Shown piece by piece: positions 7,491 through 13,163 of a stretch of DNA of 13,163 nt. The stretch is from NCBI GenBank assembly GCA_900771955.1, contig CAAGPW010000219.1:1-13163 (forward strand). The letters run 5' to 3'. The notes below the pieces were generated by a model. The model searched no databases. It was given only the letters and a program-made list of their open reading frames with translations, and was not told where the DNA came from. The position numbers and the translations under genes are program-made. Within the stretch, counting starts at the first letter, position 1, and each line of letters opens with the position of its first letter. This DNA comes from Lachnospiraceae bacterium. GTDB taxonomy: Bacteria > Bacillota > Clostridia > Lachnospirales > Lachnospiraceae.

Positions 7491-8204
7491 GTGACAGAAC
7501 CGGGAAATCATACAGAAAAGAAGAATCCGATCGTGGCATTTCTGCTCTCGAAGAACCAGATGTCGGAGGCGTTTATCAACAGCGCATTTCTCGCGTTATC
7601 CGGAGGATTTCAGGATGCATATACTTACAATACGAGAAATGAGGTCTTTTCGAATGCGCAGACCGGTAACGTGGTTTTGATGAGTCAGCATTTCATGGCA
7701 GGAGAGTGGTTAGACGGGCTGCGTTATCTGCTGCCGCTCTTATCTTTTGCGCTCGGGGTGTTTCTGGCGGAAAAGATACAGAACCGTTTCCGGTACGCAA
7801 AAAGACTGCACTGGAGACAGGGAGTTCTCCTGGCGGAGATCGTGATCCTGTTTCTGGTCGGATTTATGCCGGCAGGACTTAATATGACAGCGACGATACT
7901 GGTGTCCTTTGCCTGTGCGATGCAGGTGCAGACTTTCCGCAAGGTGAACGGATATTCCTATGCGAGCACGATGTGTATCGGTAACTTAAGAAGCGGTACG
8001 GCGGCACTTTCTGTCTATCTGCGTGAGAAAAAGCCGGATCAGCTCCGGAGAGCACTTTACTATTTTGGCGTCATATTACTGTTCGGTGTGGGTGCCGGAA
8101 TCGGCGGAAATCTGTCCGCAAACTACGGAATACATACCATATGGGTATCCTGTCTCTTTTTGATCGGCAGCTTCTTTTTAATGGGTATGGAAAAGCTGAG
8201 GTAA
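7491..8204 (+). CDS. DUF1275 (YoaK-like) integral membrane protein
   Basis: A 237-residue protein of the DUF1275 family (YoaK of Bacillus, YcgF-like in other species), whose biochemical function is not established. Family signatures are FSNAQTGNVV (53-62) and MCIGNLRSGT (161-170). About six hydrophobic segments are visible, roughly at residues 27-45, 78-96, 111-127, 130-147, 184-205 and 212-232. The start is GTG 7491, with AAGGAAG about 10 nt upstream, and no Met-initiated alternative keeps the N-terminus. It has its own strong promoter and diverges from a LysR gene that probably controls it. No clear terminator follows before the aminotransferase about 100 bp downstream, so some read-through is possible. 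Transport or small-molecule sensing is often guessed for the family, but nothing here proves either. Confidence 0.88.
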   Translation: MTEPGNHTEKKNPIVAFLLSKNQMSEAFINSAFLALSGGFQDAYTYNTRNEVFSNAQTGNVVLMSQHFMAGEWLDGLRYLLPLLSFALGVFLAEKIQNRFRYAKRLHWRQGVLLAEIVILFLVGFMPAGLNMTATILVSFACAMQVQTFRKVNGYSYASTMCIGNLRSGTAALSVYLREKKPDQLRRALYYFGVILLFGVGAGIGGNLSANYGIHTIWVSCLFLIGSFFLMGMEKLR

Positions 8205-8232
8205 AAGGATCAAAGGACCGGCGGATCATGAA

Positions 8233-8252
8233 GAAGGACGGAGAAGGACGGA
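8233..8252 (+). repeat. Perfect 10-bp tandem duplication
   Basis: GAAGGACGGA occurs twice back to back between the DUF1275 gene and the aminotransferase. The rest of this 100-bp gap shows no convincing promoter or terminator. It may be a simple slippage product. Confidence 0.6.
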
Positions 8253-8304
8253 CACAGGGTTACTATCACAAAAGATTAAAATTGCAGAGGAAAGGGAATC
8301 AAAG

Positions 8305-9585
8305 ATGAATTACAGTGCAATGAGCAAAGAGGAACAAAAAAATGAGAAAGAAGCATGTCTTGCGGCTTATCGGGAGTATCAGGATCTCGGACTGTCATTA
8401 GATCTGTCACGCGGAAAACCTTCGGCGGAGCAGCTTGCACTTTCTCTCGGGATACTGGATTCACTTAAAAGTACCTCGGTTTTAAACACGCAGGATGGAA
8501 CAGACTGCCGCAATTACGGCGGACTCGACGGCATCAGCGAGGCAAAGGATCTGATGCGCAAAATGCTCGGAACAAAATCGACGAATATCATGGTGCTTGG
8601 AAACAGCAGTCTGACGATCATGTTTTTGCTGTTCAATCATGCCATGCTGGACGGACTGCTTGGTGAGACGCCGATGTGCATGCAGAAAAAGCGTAAATTT
8701 TTATGTCCTGCTCCGGGCTATGACAGGCATTTCGGTATGACCGAGTATTTTGGGTTTGAACTGATCACGGTTCCGATGAAAGAGGACGGACCGGATATGG
8801 ACATCGTGGAGGAACTGGTAAATTCCGATGAGACCGTCAAGGGAATCTGGTGTGTGCCGAAATATCAGAATCCGACCGGTGTTGTTTTCAGCGATGAAGT
8901 GATAAAGCGGTTTGCAAATCTAAAACCGAAGGCAAAGGATTTTCGCATTTTCTGGGATAATGCATACTGTATACACGATCTGTACAAGGAGAGCCACGAG
9001 ATACCGGATCTGCTGGAGCTGGCAGAGAAGGCGGGCAATGCCGATATGGTCTATGAATTTTGTTCGACCAGCAAAGTGGCGTTTCCGGGAGACGGGATCG
9101 CGGCATTTGCAACGAGTCCGGCAAATATGATCGCTTTTAAGAATTATTTGAAACAGGGCACGATCGGACCGGACAAAATCAATCAGTTGCGTCAGGTCCG
9201 CTATTTCCACAGTATCGGTGAGATGAAAAAGCATATGAAAAAGCAGGCGGAGATCATGTGCCCCAAATTTGAGATGGTAGAACATATTCTGGAAGAGGAG
9301 CTTGGCGACTGCCGGATCGCTTCCTGGACAAGCCCGCGCGGTGGTTATTTTATCTCGTTTGATACAATGGAAGGCTGTGCAAAGCGGACGGTGGAATTAT
9401 GCCGGGATGCAGGCGTCAAATTTACGCCGGCGGGAGCGACCTATCCTTATGGCAGAGATCCGATGGATTCCAATATCCGGATCGCGCCGTCATTCGCTTC
9501 GGCGGAGGAAATCCGGATGGCAACAAAGATCTTTGCTGTCAGTGTAAAACTGGCTACACTGGAAAAACTGACATCCAATTCTTGA
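8305..9585 (+). CDS. PLP-dependent aminotransferase, MocR-type/AspB4-like (aspartate aminotransferase subgroup Ic)
   Basis: A 426-residue fold-type I aminotransferase, close to the usual length of the PF12897 (Aminotran_MocR) group. Despite the name this is a catalytic domain alone: there is no GntR helix-turn-helix at the N-terminus. Visible residues are LDLSRGKPS near residue 31, YQNPTGVVF, the PLP-ring Asp in WDNAYCIHDL, FCSTSKVAFPG with Schiff-base Lys257, and the substrate-carboxylate Arg in NIRIAPSFAS. It should transfer amino groups between an amino acid and a 2-oxo acid, with aspartate/2-oxoglutarate the default guess. The start ATG has AGAGGAAAGGG (8286-8296) 8 nt upstream. The next genes encode a probable methionine regulator and metE, so a role in methionine or aspartate-family metabolism is suggested by context only. 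Confidence 0.9.
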   Translation: MNYSAMSKEEQKNEKEACLAAYREYQDLGLSLDLSRGKPSAEQLALSLGILDSLKSTSVLNTQDGTDCRNYGGLDGISEAKDLMRKMLGTKSTNIMVLGNSSLTIMFLLFNHAMLDGLLGETPMCMQKKRKFLCPAPGYDRHFGMTEYFGFELITVPMKEDGPDMDIVEELVNSDETVKGIWCVPKYQNPTGVVFSDEVIKRFANLKPKAKDFRIFWDNAYCIHDLYKESHEIPDLLELAEKAGNADMVYEFCSTSKVAFPGDGIAAFATSPANMIAFKNYLKQGTIGPDKINQLRQVRYFHSIGEMKKHMKKQAEIMCPKFEMVEHILEEELGDCRIASWTSPRGGYFISFDTMEGCAKRTVELCRDAGVKFTPAGATYPYGRDPMDSNIRIAPSFASAEEIRMATKIFAVSVKLATLEKLTSNS

Positions 9586-9610
9586 CATTATCCGAACGGA
9601 ACGCTACCAT
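9582..9610 (+). promoter_or_regulatory. Candidate promoter of the metE-adjacent lysR gene
   Basis: A consensus TTGACA (9582-9587) overlaps the aminotransferase stop codon. It is followed after 17 bp by TACCAT (9605-9610), a 4/6 match to the -10. The predicted leader is about 70 nt. No terminator is seen between the aminotransferase and lysR, so co-transcription is also possible. Confidence 0.45.
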
Positions 9611-9688
9611 GAAAGTACGATAACAGGCGAAGATGCAGGATGACGGATATTTGCGGAGCCGGAAAGAGCGTACAGGGGATAAAGGAGC

Positions 9689-10609
9689 ATGACATTACAG
9701 CAGTTAAAATATGTGGTGACGGTTGCGGAAAAGGGGAGCATCAGCGGCGCGGCAAAGGAGCTTTTCATTTCCCAGCCGAGCCTTACCAATGCGATCAAGG
9801 AACTCGAAAAGGAGATGCAGATCACGATCTTTAACCGGACGAACAAGGGAATCATTGTGTCCGGGGAGGGGGATGTATTTCTGGCCTATGCGAGGCAGGT
9901 GCTGGAGCAGGCAGATCTGTTAAAGGAAAAATTTTTAAATGTAAAGGGACAGAGCCCGCGTTTTTCCGTGTCCTGTCAGCATTATTCCTTTGCAGTCAAT
10001 GCATTTGTGGATGTCATTCAGGCGTTTGATGCGGACAAATATGATTTTACCTTGAGGGAGACACAGACCTATGAGATCATAGAGGATGTGAGCCGCATGA
10101 AAAGTGAGATCGGGATTCTTTATGTTTCTTCGCAGAATGAGGAGATCCTGCGCAAATTGATCGCCAAAAATGATCTGAAATTTGAGGAGCTTTTTGTTGC
10201 AAGACCGCATGTTTTTATCAGTGCAAGGCATCCGCTCGCGGACAAGGAGGCAATTTCCCTGGAAGATCTGGAGGATTATCCGTATCTCTCCTTTGAGCAG
10301 GGCGATTACAATTCATTTTATTTTTCAGAGGAAATTTTGAGTACGCTCGACCGGAAAAAAAACATTAAGGTGCGTGACCGGGCGACGCTGTTTAATCTGG
10401 TCATAGGATTAAACGGTTATACGGTAAGCTCCGGTGTGATCAGTAAGGAACTGAACGGAGAGAGCATTATTGCAAAGCCGCTTCTGGTCGATGAATATAT
10501 GAAGATCGGGACGATCACGCAGAAGAACATGGCACCAAGCCGGTACGGGGCGGTGTATATGGAGGCACTCAAACATCATATAAATAAAGCAGATGACGGT
10601 CTGATATAG
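9689..10609 (+). CDS. LysR-family regulator, probable activator of metE (MtaR/MetR-like)
   Basis: A 306-residue LysR regulator. The N-terminal winged helix-turn-helix (1-60) reads MTLQQLKYVVTVAEKGSIS, AAKELFISQPSLTNAI, and IFNRTNKGIIVSGEG. The effector domain starts near residue 90 with RFSVSCQHYSFAVNAFVDVI, which resembles streptococcal MtaR/CpsY-type methionine regulators as I recall them. The start is fixed by the canonical N-terminus. The Shine-Dalgarno is odd: AAAGGAG ends only 1 nt before the ATG, while AGGGGA (9674-9679) lies at a workable 9 nt. metE follows on the same strand after the terminator, and a MET-box-like dyad lies in the gap. Control of metE, with homocysteine as a possible effector as for other MetR-type proteins, is inference. 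Confidence 0.92.
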   Translation: MTLQQLKYVVTVAEKGSISGAAKELFISQPSLTNAIKELEKEMQITIFNRTNKGIIVSGEGDVFLAYARQVLEQADLLKEKFLNVKGQSPRFSVSCQHYSFAVNAFVDVIQAFDADKYDFTLRETQTYEIIEDVSRMKSEIGILYVSSQNEEILRKLIAKNDLKFEELFVARPHVFISARHPLADKEAISLEDLEDYPYLSFEQGDYNSFYFSEEILSTLDRKKNIKVRDRATLFNLVIGLNGYTVSSGVISKELNGESIIAKPLLVDEYMKIGTITQKNMAPSRYGAVYMEALKHHINKADDGLI

Positions 10610-10639
10610 CGAAAAACTATATCAAACCGTCATTTTTTT
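10593..10639 (+). terminator. Intrinsic terminator of the metR-like gene, overlapping its stop codon
   Basis: ATGACGGT-c-TGATATAG (10593-10609) pairs with CTATATCA-a-ACCGTCAT (10617-10633), giving 16 pairs and one C/A mismatch around a CGAAAAA loop. A run of T (10634-10639) follows. The lysR stop TAG (10607-10609) is at the top of the stem. The upper stem and loop also form a MET-box-like dyad, annotated separately. Confidence 0.9.
10605..10621. promoter_or_regulatory. MET-box-like LysR-type recognition site upstream of metE
   Basis: TATAGCGAAAAACTATA is a 17-bp dyad (TATAG-N7-CTATA) containing T-N11-A (T10607 to A10619). The streptococcal MtaR MET-box, as I recall it from comparative genomics, is TATAGTTTNAAACTATA. 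The site here matches 13 of its 16 defined positions with identical spacing. It is centred about 66 bp upstream of the predicted metE start point, the usual position of a LysR-type activator recognition site. The same bases form the top of the lysR terminator hairpin, so part of the dyad is explained by that. Confidence 0.55.
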
Positions 10640-10643
10640 GTAT

Positions 10644-10672
10644 TTTTCAAATGAAAACGGAAATCGTATACT
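10644..10672 (+). promoter_or_regulatory. Candidate metE promoter
   Basis: TTTTCA (10644-10649, 4/6) and TATACT (10667-10672, 5/6) are separated by 17 bp, placing the start near 10679 and a leader of about 50 nt before the ATG. The -35 is weak, as expected for an activator-dependent promoter. It lies in a 14-bp palindrome TTTTCA-AA-TGAAAA (10644-10657) that could be the second, activation-type contact of a LysR regulator. The leader is too short for an S-box or T-box. Confidence 0.5.
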
Positions 10673-10729
10673 TATTTTCAGAACAGAGAACAAATGACAG
10701 GCGCGGTCAGGAAATAAGAGGAGGATACG

Positions 10730-13009
10730 ATGAATATAGCAGTAATTGGCTTTCCGAGAGTCGGAAAATTAAGAGAATTAAAATTTGCTTCCGAGAAGTT
10801 TTTCCGTCAGGAGATTTCAGAGGAAGAGTTGCTTGCCGTTGCGGCAGAACTTCGAAAAGAGCATTGGGGCTTTCAAAAAGAGGCAGGGATCAGCTATATC
10901 TCTTCCAATGATTTCTCCTTTTATGACGGAATGTTGGATACGGCGGTGATGCTTGGCGCAGTACCGCAGAGTTACCGGGCACTTGGCCTTTCTGAACTTG
11001 CAACCTATTTTGCAATGGCGAGAGGTTATCAGGGCGACCACGGGGATGTGAAGGCGTTTCCGATGAAAAAATGGTTCAACACCAATTATCATTATATGGT
11101 GCCACAGCTTTTTGATGATATCAGTCTTAGTCTGGCGGCAGATAAGCTTCTGGGTGAATACGAAGAGGCAAAGAAGGCCGGTGTGGATACAAAGCCGGTT
11201 GTGATCGGACCGTTTACTTTCTTAAAGCTGGCAAATTATAACGGAAAGAAGCAGGCAGCGGATTTTGTGCCGGAAATAAAAGAGGCATATAACGAGCTGC
11301 TTGGAAAATTAAATCAGGCTGGCGTGCACTGGGTACAGATCGATGAGCCGTTTCTGGTAACAGATCTTTCCGCAGAGGATGTCGCATTGTTTGTTTCACT
11401 CTACACGGACATTTTAAAGAAGAAGGAAAATGTGAAGGTTCTGCTTCAGACCTATTTCGGGGATGTGCGTGACTGCTATGAAGAACTGCTCAGTCTTGAT
11501 TTTGACGGAATCGGACTGGATTTCCTTGAGGGAAAACAGACCCTTGCACTGTTGGAAAAGCATGGCTTTGCGGAGGATAAAGTCCTTTTTGCAGGTGTGG
11601 TAAACGGAAAAAATATCTGGAAGTGCAATTACAGACAGACGCTTGATCTTTTGGCAAAGATAAAGAAAATTGCAAAACAGACTGTAATTTCAACTTCCTG
11701 CTCTTTGCTTCATGTTCCGTATACGCTGGAAAATGAGACAAAGCTTGAGGAGGATGTGAGAAAGCATTTTGCATTTGCAAAAGAAAAACTGGCGGAGCTT
11801 TCCGAACTTGCAGCGCTGGCAGAGGAAACAGATCAGGAGAAGTCAGAGGCATATCAGAAGAATCAGACATTGTTTAGCGACGAGAGACTTTATCTCGACA
11901 AGGGCGTGCAGGATGCAGTTGCTGCGTTAAAGGAAGAAGATTTCCACCGTGAGATGGCGAGAAGTGAGCGTGAAAAATTACAGAAAAAGGAGTTTGGGCT
12001 TCCACTTCTTCCGACAACAACGATCGGTTCTTTCCCACAGACCAGAGAGGTAAAGAAGAACCGCAGCAGTTACCGTAAGGGAGAAATCGACAAGGAAGCT
12101 TATGATAAGCAGGTATTTGCATTTATCAAAGACTGTATCAGACTGCAGGAGGATCTGGATATTGATGTGCTCGTGCACGGCGAATATGAGAGAAATGATA
12201 TGGTTGAGTTTTTCGGTGAAAATCTGGCGGGCTATGTTTTCACGGAGAAGGCATGGGTGCAGTCCTATGGAACCAGATGCGTAAAGCCGCCGATCATTTT
12301 CGGTGATGTAAAACGTATCCGTCCGATCACGGTAAGCTATTCAAAGTATGCGCAGAGTCTGACGAGCCGCCCGGTAAAGGGTATGCTGACCGGACCGGTC
12401 ACGATCTTAAACTGGTCATTCCCGCGTGAGGATGTCTCCTTAAAAGAGATGGCTTATCAGATCGGTATTGCGATCCGTGATGAGGTGTGTGACCTGGAAG
12501 CGGCAGGCATCCGTGTGATCCAGATCGATGAAGCAGCGCTCAAAGAAAAGCTTCCGATCCGCAGGGCAGAATGGTACAGTGAATATCTTGACTGGGCGAT
12601 CCCGGCATTTCGTCTGTGTGCAGGAAGAATCAGACCGGAGACGCAGATCCATACGCATATGTGCTACAGTGAATTTAATGAGATCGTAAAGGATATCGAT
12701 AACATGGATGCGGATGTAATCTCCTTTGAGGCCTCACGTTCCAACCTCACGATCATTGATGCATTAAATGCAGCTCACTTTGAGACAGAAGTAGGACCGG
12801 GTGTTTACGATATTCATTCACCGCGTGTGCCTTCCGTGGAAGAGATCGTGGATGCGTTAAAGAAGATGCTTGCAAAGATCGATAAGAACAAGCTATGGGT
12901 CAATCCGGACTGCGGACTTAAGACCAGAGGAATTCCGGAGACGGAGGCGAGCCTGAAAAACCTGGTCGCAGCGGCAAAGATCGTCCGCGCGGAGCTTGAA
13001 ACAAAATAA
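10730..13009 (+). CDS. metE: Cobalamin-independent methionine synthase
   Basis: A 759-residue enzyme (E. coli has 753) that transfers a methyl group from 5-methyltetrahydropteroyl-tri-L-glutamate to homocysteine to make methionine (EC 2.1.1.14). The N-terminal half starts IAVIGFPRVGKLRELK and contains DFSFYD and KWFNTNYHYMVP for folate binding. The catalytic half begins near residue 430 with TTTIGSFPQTREVKKNR. The zinc ligands fit the E. coli set with an offset of two: His643 and Cys645 (HMC), Glu667 (SFEAS) and Cys728 (NPDCGLKTRG). AGGAGG (10719-10724) lies 5 nt before the ATG. It is monocistronic in this view, with its own promoter candidate and a strong terminator. Control by the upstream LysR protein is inferred from the MET-box-like site. 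No metF or metH is in the window. Confidence 0.98.
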   Translation: MNIAVIGFPRVGKLRELKFASEKFFRQEISEEELLAVAAELRKEHWGFQKEAGISYISSNDFSFYDGMLDTAVMLGAVPQSYRALGLSELATYFAMARGYQGDHGDVKAFPMKKWFNTNYHYMVPQLFDDISLSLAADKLLGEYEEAKKAGVDTKPVVIGPFTFLKLANYNGKKQAADFVPEIKEAYNELLGKLNQAGVHWVQIDEPFLVTDLSAEDVALFVSLYTDILKKKENVKVLLQTYFGDVRDCYEELLSLDFDGIGLDFLEGKQTLALLEKHGFAEDKVLFAGVVNGKNIWKCNYRQTLDLLAKIKKIAKQTVISTSCSLLHVPYTLENETKLEEDVRKHFAFAKEKLAELSELAALAEETDQEKSEAYQKNQTLFSDERLYLDKGVQDAVAALKEEDFHREMARSEREKLQKKEFGLPLLPTTTIGSFPQTREVKKNRSSYRKGEIDKEAYDKQVFAFIKDCIRLQEDLDIDVLVHGEYERNDMVEFFGENLAGYVFTEKAWVQSYGTRCVKPPIIFGDVKRIRPITVSYSKYAQSLTSRPVKGMLTGPVTILNWSFPREDVSLKEMAYQIGIAIRDEVCDLEAAGIRVIQIDEAALKEKLPIRRAEWYSEYLDWAIPAFRLCAGRIRPETQIHTHMCYSEFNEIVKDIDNMDADVISFEASRSNLTIIDALNAAHFETEVGPGVYDIHSPRVPSVEEIVDALKKMLAKIDKNKLWVNPDCGLKTRGIPETEASLKNLVAAAKIVRAELETK

Positions 13010-13058
13010 AGATTGCTTTTCCATTTCGTATCGGGTAAGATAAGAGAGAAAAGTCAAG

Positions 13059-13090
13059 GGAGACGATGCAGCGGCAGCGTCTCCTTTTTT
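13059..13090 (+). terminator. Intrinsic terminator of metE
   Basis: GGAGACG (13059-13065) pairs with CGTCTCC (13078-13084). After one A/G mismatch the stem continues with TGC/GCA around an AGCG loop. Six T residues follow directly. It lies about 50 bp after the metE stop. Confidence 0.93.
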
Positions 13091-13091
13091 G

Positions 13092-13156
13092 CGCTATAGG
13101 AAAGACCTCGTTACGTTAATGGGATAAAGAATGTAATTATGATCTTTCCTATAGCG
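13092..13156. repeat. 65-bp imperfect palindrome with 14-bp perfect arms
   Basis: CGCTATAGGAAAGA (13092-13105) and TCTTTCCTATAGCG (13143-13156) are perfect inverted repeats. They enclose about 37 nt with a possible second stem, GTTAC (13110-13114) with GTAAT (13133-13137, one G-U). No T-run follows on either strand, so it is not a standard terminator. It could be a small dispersed palindromic element, a solo miniature element with terminal repeats, or an operator or leader structure of the next gene. No transposase is present, and the window ends 7 bp later. Confidence 0.75.
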
Positions 13157-13163
13157 TAAAAGC

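Noticed and set aside
8305..9585. A MocR/GntR-type transcription regulator, suggested by the family name.
   Set aside because: There is no N-terminal winged helix-turn-helix; the protein is an aminotransferase domain from end to end.
10610..10729. Possible SAM riboswitch or T-box in front of metE.
   Set aside because: The predicted leader is only about 50 nt. The one strong hairpin belongs to the upstream lysR terminator and lies before the promoter candidate. No T-box core motif or S-box helix set is visible.
13092..13156. CTATAG in the terminal palindrome as another MET-box.
   Set aside because: The TATAG and CTATA half-sites are not arranged with the 7-nt spacing seen upstream of metE.
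13092..13163. The terminal palindrome as a second metE terminator.
   Set aside because: No T-run follows either arm on either strand, and a complete terminator already lies just before it.

Overview
The window reads as a chromosomal segment of a low-to-mid GC Gram-positive bacterium, most likely a member of the Lachnospiraceae (Clostridia; Roseburia/Agathobacter-like). This rests on AGGAGG-type ribosome binding sites, short intergenic gaps, intrinsic terminators with T-runs, and gene families and protein sequences typical of that group. The genus is inference. No rRNA, tRNA, CRISPR array, transposase or phage gene is visible.

Region 1 (1-6440, + strand) is the 3' part of a polyamine operon. 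It starts inside a PLP-dependent arginine/ornithine/lysine decarboxylase. It continues with a spermidine-synthase-family aminopropyltransferase (speE-like), carboxy(nor)spermidine dehydrogenase (CASDH), carboxy(nor)spermidine decarboxylase (nspC), agmatine deiminase (aguA) and N-carbamoylputrescine amidase (aguB). Gaps are 15-50 bp and there is one clear terminator at the end. Together the genes spell arginine -> agmatine -> N-carbamoylputrescine -> putrescine. Spermidine could then be made by two chemically different routes: SpeE with decarboxylated SAM, or CASDH plus NspC with aspartate semialdehyde. The SpeE-like protein has unusual residues in its amine-binding region.

Region 2 (6437-8204) holds a minus-strand LysR regulator whose 3' end overlaps aguB by 4 bp inside a shared hairpin. 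A DUF1275/YoaK-type membrane protein diverges from it, with a near-consensus sigma-A promoter between them.

Region 3 (8305-13090) holds a MocR/AspB4-type aminotransferase, a LysR regulator resembling MtaR/MetR-type methionine regulators, and cobalamin-independent methionine synthase metE. The regulator's terminator hairpin carries in its upper stem a 17-bp dyad very similar to the streptococcal MET-box. It lies about 66 bp upstream of the predicted metE start point, where a LysR-type activator would be expected to bind. No S-box or T-box fits in front of metE.

Region 4 (13091-13163) is non-coding and contains a 65-bp imperfect palindrome with 14-bp perfect arms. It is not a terminator and may be a small dispersed repeat or a regulatory element of the next gene.

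Most of the window is ordinary metabolism. The best leads are the two spermidine routes in one operon with an atypical SpeE, the overlap of a terminator with a methionine-regulator site, and the terminal palindrome.
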